This document shows, piece after piece, positions 55,005 to 63,978 of a stretch of DNA of 64,000 nucleotides. The stretch comes from Kiloniella sp. EL199. GTDB taxonomy: Bacteria > Pseudomonadota > Alphaproteobacteria > Kiloniellales > Kiloniellaceae. Position 1 is the stretch's first letter. Every line of letters starts with the position of its first letter. A program made the position numbers and the translations under genes. Location: assembly GCF_900313065.1 (NCBI RefSeq), contig NZ_OMPU01000006.1, forward strand, positions 30,006-94,005, given 5' to 3'. Under the pieces are notes generated by a model. It was given only the letters and a program-made list of their open reading frames with translations, searched no databases and was not told where the DNA came from.

Positions 55005-56252
55005 ATGCAGCCACAATCTTCTTTTGATCCCGCAATTACCGATGAATTTCCAAATTTTGTTACACATCTTGAGTGCTCGTACACAGGAGAGAGATTGGAA
55101 GCAGGACAATTACACGGACTTTCACCCGCAGGGAAACCCATTCTGGTTCGCTATGATCTCAAAGCGTTGAGCAAAGCTGTTTCGAAGGATGCGTTGGCTA
55201 CAAGGCCCGGAGGGTTTTGGCGCTATCGGGAATTCCTGCCTGTGCGACAGGCCCAAAACGTTGTCAGCCTTGGGGAAGTTATGACCCCCTTGCTCTCTTT
55301 GCCCAGTCTGGCAGGTAAGGGTGGAGAGCTCATTGTAAAGGATGAAGGGCGTCTCCCGACTGGTTCTTTTAAGGCGCGTGGATTGGCGCTGGCTGTTTCA
55401 ATGGCTAAAGAACTCGGGGTTAATCGTCTTGCAATGCCGACAAATGGTAATGCGGGCGCAGCTATGGCGGCCTATGCGACCCGGGCCGGAATGGAAACGA
55501 CGATATTTTGCCCGGATGATACCCCTGAAGTGAATGTATCCGAGATCGAGTATCAAGGCGGGAAGGTTTATCGTGTCAACGGATTGATTAACGATTGCGG
55601 TAAAATCGTTGGTGAAGGAAAAGAGTCAATCGGATGGTTTGACTGTTCAACTTTGAAAGAGCCTTATCGCATTGAAGGTAAAAAGACGATGGGACTGGAG
55701 CTTGCTGAACAACTGGGATGGGATGTTCCTGATGTTATCTTTTACCCCACGGGTGGCGGTACTGGCCTTATTGGTATGTGGAAAGCTTTTGACGAGTTAG
55801 AGGCTATTGGCTGGATTGGATCTAAACGCCCAAAAATGATTGCTGTACAATCTACGGGATGTGCGCCGATTGTTAAAGCGTACGAAGACGGTGAAGAGCA
55901 TGCACCTCTGTGGGAAAACGCCTTTACCTATGCATCTGGTATACGTGTGCCAGTCGCAGTTGGTGATTTTCTGATCTTAAGGGCTGTCAGAGAGAGCGGT
56001 GGTTTTGCTATTGCGGTCACGGACGAGACAATTACTCAATCTCAGGCAGAGGTTGCACAAAAAGAAGGTGTCTTGCTTTGCCCGGAAGGGGCTGCAACCT
56101 ATGCGGCTTATAAGCAGTCATTGGCAGATGGTCGTATCAAGGAGACTGATAGGGCAGTCCTTTATAACTGTGCAACCGGGTTAAAGTATCCAATGCCGCC
56201 TATCTCTCGAACCTTGGATAAAAATCAGGTCATTGACTATTCAAAAATATAA
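55005..56252 (+). CDS. Threonine synthase-like PLP-dependent enzyme
   Basis: The 415-residue product has an N-terminal CSYTGERLEAGQLHGLSPAGKPI segment, as in many threonine synthases, then the fold-type II core. The PLP lysine is Lys123 in GSFKARG, with PTNGNAGAAMAAYA (substrate loop), TGGGTGLIGMWKAFDELEAIGW (phosphate-binding glycines) and CATGLKYP. Threonine synthase turns O-phosphohomoserine into threonine. The divergent LysR regulator and isolation from thrA/thrB leave room for a related beta-replacing or eliminating enzyme. AGGAGA fixes the start. Confidence 0.83.
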   Translation: MQPQSSFDPAITDEFPNFVTHLECSYTGERLEAGQLHGLSPAGKPILVRYDLKALSKAVSKDALATRPGGFWRYREFLPVRQAQNVVSLGEVMTPLLSLPSLAGKGGELIVKDEGRLPTGSFKARGLALAVSMAKELGVNRLAMPTNGNAGAAMAAYATRAGMETTIFCPDDTPEVNVSEIEYQGGKVYRVNGLINDCGKIVGEGKESIGWFDCSTLKEPYRIEGKKTMGLELAEQLGWDVPDVIFYPTGGGTGLIGMWKAFDELEAIGWIGSKRPKMIAVQSTGCAPIVKAYEDGEEHAPLWENAFTYASGIRVPVAVGDFLILRAVRESGGFAIAVTDETITQSQAEVAQKEGVLLCPEGAATYAAYKQSLADGRIKETDRAVLYNCATGLKYPMPPISRTLDKNQVIDYSKI

Positions 56253-56267
56253 GTTCTGATACGTCCT

Positions 56268-56299
56268 TACAGGAGGGCGAAAATTTTTGCTCTCCTGTA
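56268..56299. terminator. Bidirectional terminator between convergent genes
   Basis: TACAGGAGGGC (56268-56278) pairs with GCTCTCCTGTA (56289-56299) with one wobble, enclosing GAAAATTTTT. It lies between the 3' ends of the threonine-synthase-like gene and the minus-strand acetyltransferase gene and probably serves both. Confidence 0.75.
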
Positions 56300-56310
56300 C
56301 AATTCAAAAA

Positions 56311-56742
56311 TCAGGCATTGATGCTGGTGGACGAGGTATAGGAATAGTGATTGACGTCCTCTCTTAAGATCCAACCTTTAGAGAGCCAGAAAGCGTTGGC
56401 AATTCCATTATCTTTGAAAACAAAGATATGAGTTTTTTCTATTCCTATTTGGCTCAGCTTTGTAAGGCACTCGGTGAAAAGCCTTTCACCCAACCCCATC
56501 TTTCTGTAATCCGGTTTTACAATCAGATGCTGAAGGTAGCCTCGGCGACCATCGTGTCCACACATAACGCAGGCAATGATTTCTTCTTTATCTTCAATGA
56601 CAAAGTTCAATCCCGGATTGCGCTCAAGATACTGTCTGGTTGCTTCATAAGAGTCTGCATCGCGTAAAGCAACACCCGGGGTTGCTTCAAAAAGAGTTAT
56701 AAGATCCGGGTGATCGGATGATTTCATCTGGCGTAAATTCAT
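56311..56742 (-). CDS. GNAT family N-acetyltransferase
   Basis: The 143-residue product has FVIEDKEEIIACVMCGHDGRRGYLQHLIVKPDYRKMGLGERLFTECLTKL, with the acetyl-CoA loop R-K-M-G-L-G, and ends in NAFWLSKGWILREDVNHYSY, the normal GNAT end. An in-frame extension to 56913 overlaps the lipoprotein gene on the other strand and is AT-rich and basic, so MNLRQMKSSDHPDL at 56742 is preferred. The substrate is unknown. Confidence 0.86.
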   Translation of the reverse strand: MNLRQMKSSDHPDLITLFEATPGVALRDADSYEATRQYLERNPGLNFVIEDKEEIIACVMCGHDGRRGYLQHLIVKPDYRKMGLGERLFTECLTKLSQIGIEKTHIFVFKDNGIANAFWLSKGWILREDVNHYSYTSSTSINA

Positions 56743-56895
56743 AGCAATGCTTTTAATTTCAAAAAGTTGTAGAAAACTCCTGAGAGTTTTGATTTTGTTA
56801 ATATTATTAGAATAGATAGTTTTCAGGGTTTTTCTATCTTTAGTTCGTCGAGTGTTGGTTGCGCAAATATTCATTGCGTAGGCGGGGGGAATAAA

Positions 56896-57279
56896 TTGAG
56901 GACGATTATACAAGTAGGGGTACTATTCGTTGTTTCTTTGTTTTTATGGGGATGCAAGGAAAATAGCAACGCTTTTGATATGAAGATGACTGGCTTGAGT
57001 AAAACGAGTGTGGGGGTGAAGAATCTTGATACCCGAAAGCTTGAGGGGTGTGTTGTTCTTTTGAATGGTGCGAGCGGATTTTGGCATGAACCCGAGAGAT
57101 CAGAATTTAAAAAAGGAGAAAGCCGCACTTTTTCTCTTGCCCGATTTTACAGCGTTAGCAAGCGCCAGTTTAATTATAAGACAGATACGATTTCTCGTAT
57201 TTCTGTGAATTGTAAAAAACCCCAGGGATCTGCGGTAGTGTTCGAAACCAATCAAGGTTTCGATGGCTTTCTTAAATAA
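56896..57279 (+). CDS. Small lipoprotein of unknown function
   Basis: The 127-residue product has a type II signal peptide with lipobox LFLWGC (Cys20), so it is probably anchored to a membrane facing the periplasm. The mature part contains three further cysteines in regions (EGCVVLLNG, SVNCKKP) that could pair. No family was recognised. A TTG start with GGGGGGA five bases upstream decides the N-terminus. It is divergent from the acetyltransferase gene. Confidence 0.7.
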   Translation: MRTIIQVGVLFVVSLFLWGCKENSNAFDMKMTGLSKTSVGVKNLDTRKLEGCVVLLNGASGFWHEPERSEFKKGESRTFSLARFYSVSKRQFNYKTDTISRISVNCKKPQGSAVVFETNQGFDGFLK

Positions 57280-57370
57280 CAGTCAAATATGAAAATAACT
57301 CCTATGGTTGTGGTCGATTCTTTGCGAAACTCTTGATCTGGGGTTAATTTAACGGGGGATTTTTGATGCT

Positions 57371-57406
57371 GTATTCATCCATATACATGTATTCATCCAT
57401 ATACAT
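57371..57406 (+). repeat. Perfect tandem 18-bp duplication
   Basis: GTATTCATCCATATACAT occurs twice head to tail with no mismatch. Directly after it, TACATAA (57402-57408) and TTATGTA (57437-57443), with inner TTAAC/GTTAA arms, form an imperfect hairpin. The 298-bp gap 57280-57577 otherwise holds only the ribosome binding site (GAAGGAAA) of the next frame. Confidence 0.8.
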
Positions 57407-57577
57407 AATGCGATTAACCTAGAAAGTTAAGATGCGTTATGTACATATGATACACTGATTTTGTGTATAATTTCTTTCTTTATGAAATCGTTAATATTTC
57501 CATTTATGATTGTTTGTTCAGTATTGGTAGCAGATCTTTGATTTAATGTGGCTCGCAATATTTGAAGGAAAGTCTGT

Positions 57578-59221
57578 ATGGAACAATTCACAGGCGATTC
57601 AAAGACAAAAATCCTGATTGTTGATGATAATGAAGGGGATAAGCTGCTTATTGAAGCGCTGCTATCTCGTTCACATAGTCGGTTTGATTTGCAATGGACG
57701 CGTTCTATTACCGAAGCAAAAACAGCGCTGGAGAATAACGCTAGTTTTCAAGCTGCGTTGGTTGATTATAACCTCCATGACGGTAAAGGAATTGAACTTT
57801 TAGAACATCAATCCAATCAAAATGACCAATGCCCCTGTATTGTAATGACCGGCATGGAAAGTACTGAATCGATCATGCGGCGATGGAGGCTGGTGCGGCA
57901 GATTTTATCCCTAAAAATGAAATGACAGGAGCTTTATTGGAACGGACCATTCGCTATGCGATTGAACAGGATCAGGTTCCCAGATGCTCCGGCAGAAAAA
58001 CAATGAATTAAAGCGTGCACAAATGCGGCAGGAAGCGCAAAATCTGAGTATTGCTAAACTTGCTAAACATTTAACGGAAACTGCCCTTGAGAAAATAGAT
58101 AAACTTAGAGAGCATACTTCTCTTTCCTGTAGTGATTTACATGATTTACAAAAGGAAGATCGGTTAGCCATTTGGCAGGTATCCTTGAACGGCGATACTT
58201 TATTTATGAATAACGCGATGACCAAATGGTTTTATCCTTTTGCTGGTGGGGCGGTATCAGGTCGAAACCTTTCAAGTGTTAATGATTTCATCAACATATC
58301 CTTTACTTCTTTTTCTCAGCATTTTGTTGAGCAGGATCGGGATTTGGTGATGAAATAGTCGCCGTTGAGGTCATGAAAAATGGGGCTCAGGATTACCTAA
58401 CCAAAGATACAATCAACGCAGAAGTTCTTAACCGCGTCATCAAATGTGCGATCGAACGCGCTTTTCTGGCCAAAGAAGTTGCCCTGCAACGTGATTCTCT
58501 GACAACTTTCAACCGTGCGCTTGCACATGATTTGAAAGAACCTGTTCGAATGATCCGATCATTCCTTCAGCTTATTGATACAACACAGGATTAAACCACT
58601 CAAAATCAGGAGTATTTTTCTCACGTTATTACGGCGACAAATAATATGGATCGCCTGATTGATATGGTGCGTTGTTATACCAAGTTGGATGCTCTTGATG
58701 ATTATTATGAAAAAGAACCAATTTCTCTGGACACTGTTATCAAACGTGCGCAAAGCAATCTCAAGCGTATTTTCAAGGATGATACGATTACTCTTGTGAA
58801 TGATGAAAACCTTTCAGTTCATGGTAATGAAACGCAATTAATGCAGTTGTTTCAAAACCTGCTGATGAATGCCATCATTCATAATGATAAGAAAAGCCCG
58901 AGAATTACCATTTCGATTAAAGAGGAGTTTGAGTTTGCGACCGTTTCTGTTGCTGATAATGGTCCCGGAATTTCATTGGAATATGCCGAGCGTATTTTTG
59001 AACCGTTTGCGCGATTTAGTGAGGAGAAAAAGGGGACAGGCCTTGGCCTTGCCATTTGTAAAAAGCCCATAGAACGCCACGATGGACAGATGTGGTACGA
59101 GCAATCTGACAAGGGCGGCAGTGTATTTAGATTTACATTGCAGATGAATGGTCGTTCAAAAGATAAAAAACTGGCAAATCAACATAATAAACTTGTATCG
59201 ACTGAAAAAAAATCAGGATGA
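57578..59221 (+). pseudogene. Decayed hybrid histidine kinase (receiver-PAS-receiver-kinase)
   Basis: Pieces of one signalling protein are spread over three frames. The first receiver (ILIVDDNEGDKLLIEALL, Asp in ALVDYNLHDG) breaks near 57871 and continues as HAAMEAGAADFIPKNEMTG. A second shift near 57975 leads to a coiled coil and a PAS-like start (IWQVSLNGDTLFMNNAMTKWF). An internal deletion near 58335-58340 joins this to the end of a second receiver (GFGDEIVAVEVMKNGAQDYL). The kinase box (ALAHDLKEPVRMIRSFLQLI) is cut by an in-frame TAA at 58592. After it the ATPase domain continues in the same frame (ADNGPGISLEYAERIFEPFARF, GTGLGLAICK) to 59221. Confidence 0.85.
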
Positions 59222-59598
59222 AACCGTACTGGCAAATGTTCTGCTTGTTGAAGATGACGATCTTGATATCAGATTGACGCAGCAAGCACTTCTTTTTTGA
59301 GCGGGATGGCCTTAGCTACCAACTTCACTTGGCAAGAAACGGGGCGGAAGCCCTAACGGTTTTAAAATCATCAGAAAATCCTGTGATTGATCTTATTCTT
59401 CTAAATATCAATATGCCGATTATGGATGGGTTTGAGTTTTTACAGAACCTGCGTAAAGACGAGAAAATCAAATCATTGCCGATTATCATGTGCACAACAT
59501 CGAATGATGATCGTGGTATGTCTTCAGCACAAAGTTGTGATTTGATGCAACTATGATAAGTTGATGAAATTCTTACCTCTTTAGTCTTATTCATATAG
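59193..59598 (+). pseudogene. Decayed single-domain response regulator
   Basis: A receiver begins in one frame (NQDETVLANVLLVEDDDLDI, then RLTQQALLF) and stops at 59298 in a run of six T. After a +1 shift it goes on as ERDGLSYQLHLARNGAEALT, DLILLNINMPIMDGFEFLQN and LRKDEKIKSLPIIMCTTSN. In-frame TGA TAA at 59554-59559 and a deletion remove the conserved Lys-Pro region; the end VDEILTSLVLFI is still readable to 59598. The acceptor Asp position reads NINMP, so the acceptor itself is Asn. It follows the decayed kinase and was probably its partner. Confidence 0.78.
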
Positions 59599-59604
59599 AT
59601 AAAC

Positions 59605-60102
59605 ATGCCAAGACAGTTCAAAGATCAATCAGAAGATCAGATTAGCTTCGTACAATTACGTGATGTACCAGAGGATGAGATCATGTCTCATATGTCTGAT
59701 CCGCGTGTGGCAGAGCACATGCCGCTGCTCACATTTAAATGGGATAGAGATGCTCTTGTAAGGTTTATTGAGGCCAAAGAAGAGTGCTGGTGTCGTGATG
59801 GCCTTGGGCATTGGGCCATATTGCATGAAGAGACCTATGTTGGCTGGGGTGGATTTCAAAAAGAAGATAATGAATGGGATTTTGGATTGGTTTTAAAGCC
59901 TGAATGCTTTGGTCTTGGACAGAGAATAACCAGAAAAGCGCTGGCTTTTGCAAAGGCTGACAATCGCATCCCCTTTGTAACGTTTTTACTACCTTTATCC
60001 CGAACAAAAACAGCCGCTCTTAAGCGGCTTGGTGCTGAATTTATTGAAGAGATAGAGCTGGAAGGGGCCGTTTTTGAAAAATATAAACTGGATACAGCAT
60101 AA
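59605..60102 (+). CDS. GNAT family N-acetyltransferase
   Basis: The 165-residue product has a GNAT-like layout: ISFVQLRDVPEDEIMSHMSDPRVAEHMPLL at the N-terminus, HWAILHEETYVGWGGFQKEDNEWDFGLVLKPECFGLGQRITRKALAFA (acetyl-CoA loop F-G-L-G-Q-R), and TKTAALKRLGAEFIEEIELEG. It resembles RimJ/RimL-type enzymes. It is the first intact gene after the decayed signalling block, seven bases after its last readable codon. Confidence 0.8.
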   Translation: MPRQFKDQSEDQISFVQLRDVPEDEIMSHMSDPRVAEHMPLLTFKWDRDALVRFIEAKEECWCRDGLGHWAILHEETYVGWGGFQKEDNEWDFGLVLKPECFGLGQRITRKALAFAKADNRIPFVTFLLPLSRTKTAALKRLGAEFIEEIELEGAVFEKYKLDTA

Positions 60103-60257
60103 TTCAGCGTATATTGAACGCGAGGGGAGCAAGACAAAGGGAATACTGCAACTCTGCTATGATGCCTCATGTTCTTGATGTTTTTTTTCACCTTTGATAT
60201 ATAGCCACCACATATTGTAGCTCTGGTTTTACGTTCCAGCCCGCACAAGGAAAGAGA

Positions 60258-61250
60258 ATGTCAAAGATTGTTGTTTCGGCACTGTACCACTTTGCCGTTT
60301 TAGAAGACTTTGAAAGTCTTCGGGAACCTCTTCATAAATTTATGCTGCATCACGATGTCAAAGGGACATTATTGCTTGCACGCGAAGGTATTAACGGCAC
60401 TGTTGCGTCTTCCCAGGAAGGAATTGATGCGCTTCACGCTTATATTCGTGCAGATGAACGCCTAAAGAATGTGGTGACAAAAGAGTCTTATCACGACGAG
60501 ATGCCGTTCCATCGCACTAAGGTAAAGCTCAAAAAAGAGATTGTTACGATGGGTGTCGAAGGCATTGACCCTAATCAGATCGTCGGTACCTATGTCAAGC
60601 CACAGGATTGGAATGCATTGATTTCAGATCCTGATGTGGTTTTGGTCGATACCCGTAATGATTACGAGGTTGGTATCGGTACTTTCAAAAATGCCATTGA
60701 CCCCAAGACAGCAACCTTCAGAGAGTTTCCAGCTTATGTTGAGGAAAACCTGTCAGACGCAAAAAATAAAAAAGTTGCGATGTTCTGTACGGGCGGTATT
60801 CGTTGCGAAAAATCGACTGCCTATCTCAAAGAACAGGGCTTCAGAGATGTTTATCATCTTGAAGGCGGTATTCTTAAATATCTCGAAGAAGTACCGGAAG
60901 AAGAATCTTTGTGGGAAGGTGAATGTTTTGTTTTTGATAGCCGCGTAGCGGTGAAACATAACCTGGAAAAAGGTGTTTATGATCAGTGTTTTGCCTGTCG
61001 TATGCCAATTACCGAAGAAGACAAGCAAAGTGAACACTATCGCAAAGGTGTTTCCTGCCATCATTGTCATGAAAATTTGACTGATGAGCAATTAAAGCGC
61101 TTTGAAGAGCGTGAGAAACAGATCGTACTTTCGGAACAGCGCGGGATTGATCATATTGGGGGCGAGGTGGCTTCCATTATTGAAAAGCGCCGCGAAGAAA
61201 AACAGCAGATCAGAGAGAAGCAGAAGAAGATTACTCTGGGTAAGAGTTGA
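60258..61250 (+). CDS. trhO: tRNA uridine-34 hydroxylase TrhO (YceA)
   Basis: TrhO forms 5-hydroxyuridine at the wobble position of tRNA. The 330-residue product has the N-terminal acylphosphatase-like domain ([46 protein letters not shown]). The rhodanese domain has [26 protein letters not shown] and catalytic Cys in [18 protein letters not shown]-terminal cluster with CFACRMPI and CHHCHENL looks like a metal site. AAGGAAAG precedes the ATG. Confidence 0.94.
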   Translation: MSKIVVSALYHFAVLEDFESLREPLHKFMLHHDVKGTLLLAREGINGTVASSQEGIDALHAYIRADERLKNVVTKESYHDEMPFHRTKVKLKKEIVTMGVEGIDPNQIVGTYVKPQDWNALISDPDVVLVDTRNDYEVGIGTFKNAIDPKTATFREFPAYVEENLSDAKNKKVAMFCTGGIRCEKSTAYLKEQGFRDVYHLEGGILKYLEEVPEEESLWEGECFVFDSRVAVKHNLEKGVYDQCFACRMPITEEDKQSEHYRKGVSCHHCHENLTDEQLKRFEEREKQIVLSEQRGIDHIGGEVASIIEKRREEKQQIREKQKKITLGKS

Positions 61251-61285
61251 TCTTATTATCGGTGATCGCTTATCGGTTTTGAAGA

Positions 61286-61317
61286 TTTAGGTGGTGTAAA
61301 TATTTACTCTACCTAAA
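61286..61317. other. 32-bp near-perfect palindrome downstream of trhO
   Basis: The arms TTTAGGT and ACCTAAA enclose a perfect 12-bp palindromic core GTAAATATTTAC; 14 of 16 half-site positions match. It starts 35 bp after the trhO stop. It could be a terminator stem, although no T tract follows, or a protein-binding site. A second perfect inverted repeat (TTTTGATGTTG at 61387-61397, CAACATCAAAA at 61406-61416) lies 70 bp on. Confidence 0.7.
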
Positions 61318-61596
61318 TTAAACAAGTTCCGGTGAGATCATGCAGTCAGTAATATCAAAAGAAGTTTTATGAATATGAGTTGTCGATTTTGATGTTGATG
61401 GAAAGCAACATCAAAATAGGGCAGCTGTCAGGCCTGGCCGGAACGAGAATTGTAAATGGTGACAATATAGCCTGTTGCTGTTTTGCAACGTTTCCAGATT
61501 AATTGGGTTTGGGTTCGATACGATACTTGGCAAAAAAATCTAAAGCGGGTATTTATCTGGATGTGAACTACTTTAAGCTTTAACAAGGAACGTTTC

Positions 61597-61713
61597 ATGA
61601 CTCGTAAATCGGCCTCTGCATATATCCGCACGAGTGCATACGGGATGTGTTCGCTTCCGGCTTATGTTACTCGTCTTTTCGGATCAGCATTCTATGGAAG
61701 TTATCAGGGATAA
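61597..61713 (+). CDS. Possible 38-residue small protein
   Basis: An ATG preceded by AAGGAA opens a 38-residue frame (MTRKSASAYIRTSAYGMCSL then PAYVTRLFGSAFYGSYQG). It is basic and Ser/Tyr-rich with no recognised family. The good ribosome binding site is the only support. It lies in a 1.38-kb stretch with otherwise little coding potential, so it may be chance. Confidence 0.3.
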   Translation: MTRKSASAYIRTSAYGMCSLPAYVTRLFGSAFYGSYQG

Positions 61714-61986
61714 ATCCATTTGATGCCTCATCTTTCGGCACTGACTGTCTGAAAATAGTGTTCACCTTTCATTACAAATTCGATCATTCGGCATAAGATC
61801 TTTGTTTGTCGCGATTGTGACGCATTGATCATCCTTGCGGCTAGATTTTCTTAATCTTGTCCGTGGTTATTGAGTGTGGATTTCACGGTAGCTTTTTTGC
61901 CGTGAAAACTGTATTCGAACTTTGAATGTGTACGAGTAACTATTTACCATCAAGACAGTCATGCGTTCATTTTTTTGGAGTAAGCC

Positions 61987-62148
61987 ATGACTATAGTTAT
62001 CAAGCTATTTCGTTGTATTATAAAGTGTTTTCAGAGGAAATCTGTTGAAAACTGTATTCGGGATTTGCCGGCATCTGTTCGTAAAGACATTGGGTTGCCG
62101 ACAGATCCGGATCCTCCAAGGCGGCCTTTTCCGTATGATCATTTTTGA
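61987..62148 (+). CDS. DUF1127-like small protein
   Basis: The 53-residue product reads MTIVIKLFRCIIKCFQRKSV, then ENCIRDLPASVRKDIGLPTD and a Pro-rich tail. The segment LPASVRKDIGL matches the L-D-x-x-L-R-D-I-G-L core of DUF1127 proteins, which in alphaproteobacteria are small, often stress- or phosphate-linked, RNA-associated factors. TTGGAG seven bases before the ATG supports translation. It stands alone; no terminator was seen behind it. Confidence 0.6.
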   Translation: MTIVIKLFRCIIKCFQRKSVENCIRDLPASVRKDIGLPTDPDPPRRPFPYDHF

Positions 62149-62390
62149 GTTATATGATCATCGCAGGGAAGAGGCCATCGTAGGATGTCGGGAGTTCTGA
62201 AATTGCGGAAATCGGGTTGAATTTACAACCTGACTTCCGTGGTTTTGTTCTTTGTAAAGATGAGTGCCTTAATATTAAATAATAAGAAATAATATTACAA
62301 ACAATTCGCTGTATATGATGATATTAGATGGGAAATATCGTTAAATTTAATAGGTTTATACTGATTTCAGGCATGTGCATTAAACTTAGT

Positions 62391-62447
62391 TCTGCTATTT
62401 TGCAGATCTTGGATGCGAAATTGTACGTTTATCTGCAAATAAGCAGA
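62391..62447. promoter_or_regulatory. Pair of matching 16-bp dyads upstream of the MerR regulator
   Basis: TCTGCTATTTTGCAGA (62391-62406) and TCTGCAAATAAGCAGA (62432-62447) share the form TCTGC-N6-GCAGA, and their centres are 41 bp apart, close to four helical turns. They lie 186-242 bp before the MerR-type gene and within the 484-bp gap after the DUF1127-like gene. This is what a pair of dimer-binding operators with looping would look like. The rest of 62149-62632 is AT-rich and not otherwise identified. Confidence 0.6.
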
Positions 62448-62632
62448 TGTCATTATCCTGCTGAAGTAACACGAAGTTGTAATTGGGAATCTTAAATAAT
62501 ATTTGTTATCAATCATTTAATTCGATGTTTTAAGGAGATTGAAAGCTATTGTTTTAGGCTTGTTCTTTAAAATATTGTCTGATGGATAAATAATTTAATT
62601 GACCTTTACGTAAGATGTTACAAAAATAAAGT

Positions 62633-63043
62633 ATGAATGGACAGGGATTGTATAGCATCACAGAACTTACACATGAGTTTGGGATTACAACCCGAACCTT
62701 GAGGTTTTATGAGGGCGAAAAGTTACTCAACCCACATCGGGAAGGCCGTAAGAGGCTGTACTCTTCGCGTGATCGTGCGAGATTGATTTTGATCTTGCGA
62801 GGAAAGCGCTTGGGGTTCTCTTTGGCCGAGATCCGCGAAATCATCGAGATGTATGATTTGGAGCCGGGGGAGAGTGGTCAAATTCAACGTTTGCTCGAAT
62901 GTATTGCTAAACATCGTTCCAAGCTTGTTGAAAAAAGAGAGGATATTGATGAAATTCTCTCTGAAATGGCGCGGGTAACAGCAGTGGCATCACAACGTTT
63001 GGATGAAATAAAAAATAACACTGTTCAAACTGATGAAATATGA
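62633..63043 (+). CDS. MerR family transcriptional regulator
   Basis: The 136-residue product has the MerR winged helix (YSITELTHEFGITTRTLRFYEGEKLLNPHREGRKRLYSSRDRARLILILRGKRLGFSLAEIREIIEMYD, about residues 6-75) and a C-terminal coiled coil for dimerisation. It lacks effector cysteines. Alphaproteobacterial relatives of this type often control fatty-acid or branched-chain catabolic genes, in line with the ABC transporter gene that follows 113 bp later. No strong ribosome binding site is visible before its ATG. Confidence 0.88.
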   Translation: MNGQGLYSITELTHEFGITTRTLRFYEGEKLLNPHREGRKRLYSSRDRARLILILRGKRLGFSLAEIREIIEMYDLEPGESGQIQRLLECIAKHRSKLVEKREDIDEILSEMARVTAVASQRLDEIKNNTVQTDEI

Positions 63044-63156
63044 TCTTTTGATCAACTAGTGGTGTGCAACAAATCTACATTCAGTAGTTTGGGTAATAAA
63101 GTTGCTGAATACCAACGGGATAGTGGCAAAATTTGTCGCGGACAGGGAGAAGTTGT

Positions 63157-63978
63157 TTGGTTCAATCGGGCGACATGTTGCTCGAGGCGAAAGGTGTTAA
63201 CCTTCGCTTCGGCGGAATAAGAGCCTTAACGGATGTGAGTTTTTCCGTTCGTAAGGGGGAAGTTTTCTCTATCATCGGTCCCAACGGGGCTGGTAAAACC
63301 TCTATGCTTAATTGTATTTCCGGTCGGTACAAACCGCAGGAAGGCGAGATTGTTTATAATGGCAAAAGTCTGATTGGACGATCAATTAATGATCGTGCTG
63401 CTATGGGGATTGGGAGAACCTTTCAGAACCTGGCCCTATTTAGCCATATGTCCGTTCTGGACAATATTATGGTGGGGCGTCATCACCTGCTGAAAAACAA
63501 CTTCTTTACCGGGATGCTCTATTGGATTGGCGGCGCACGAAAAGAAGAGTTGAAACACCGACGCGACGTTGAAGACATTATTGATTTTCTGGAAATTCAA
63601 CATGTTCGAAATGAGCCTGCGGGTACTTTATCCTATGGTTTGCGTAAACGTGTTGAGCTCGCCCGGGCAATTGCAATTAATCCGGATCTTATTTTGCTCG
63701 ATGAACCAATGGCGGGCATGAACCTTGAAGAAAAAGAGGATATGGCGCGCTATATTCTTGATCTCAATGAAGAATTGGGTGTGACGGTTGTAATGATTGA
63801 ACATGACATGGGGGTTGTCATGGACATTTCAAACCGGGTCATGGTTTTGGATTTTGGTAAAAAAATCGCAGAGGGCTTGCCGGATGAAGTCATGGAAAAC
63901 GAACACGTTAAGCATGCTTATCTTGGGGAAGAGGACGATCTCCTTCACGATGAAGAAGCAGAGGCGGTTGCGCTATGA
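63157..63978 (+). CDS. ABC transporter ATP-binding protein, LivG (branched-chain amino acid) type
   Basis: The 273-residue ATPase has LEAKGVNLRFGGIRALTDVSFSVRKGEVFSIIGPNGAGKTSMLNCISG (Walker A), Q-loop RTFQNLALFSHMSVLDNI, a variant signature LSYGLRKRVELARAIA, Walker B LILLDEPMAGMN and H-loop IEHD. The loop after helix 3 is long, as in LivG. GGGAGAAG five bases before TTG at 63157 sets the start; ATG at 63175 is the alternative. Its stop overlaps the next gene (ATGA). Such sets near acyl-CoA ligases import branched-chain or fatty-acid-like substrates. Confidence 0.9.
   Translation: MVQSGDMLLEAKGVNLRFGGIRALTDVSFSVRKGEVFSIIGPNGAGKTSMLNCISGRYKPQEGEIVYNGKSLIGRSINDRAAMGIGRTFQNLALFSHMSVLDNIMVGRHHLLKNNFFTGMLYWIGGARKEELKHRRDVEDIIDFLEIQHVRNEPAGTLSYGLRKRVELARAIAINPDLILLDEPMAGMNLEEKEDMARYILDLNEELGVTVVMIEHDMGVVMDISNRVMVLDFGKKIAEGLPDEVMENEHVKHAYLGEEDDLLHDEEAEAVAL

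Noticed and set aside
54880-55170. 96-codon frame upstream of the threonine-synthase-like gene
   Set aside because: Overlaps the start of a well-supported enzyme gene in another phase, and the AGGAGA site belongs to the enzyme start at 55005.
61428-61631. 67-codon minus-strand frame downstream of trhO
   Set aside because: Basic, low-complexity translation with no recognised domain, no good ribosome binding site and no neighbours on that strand.
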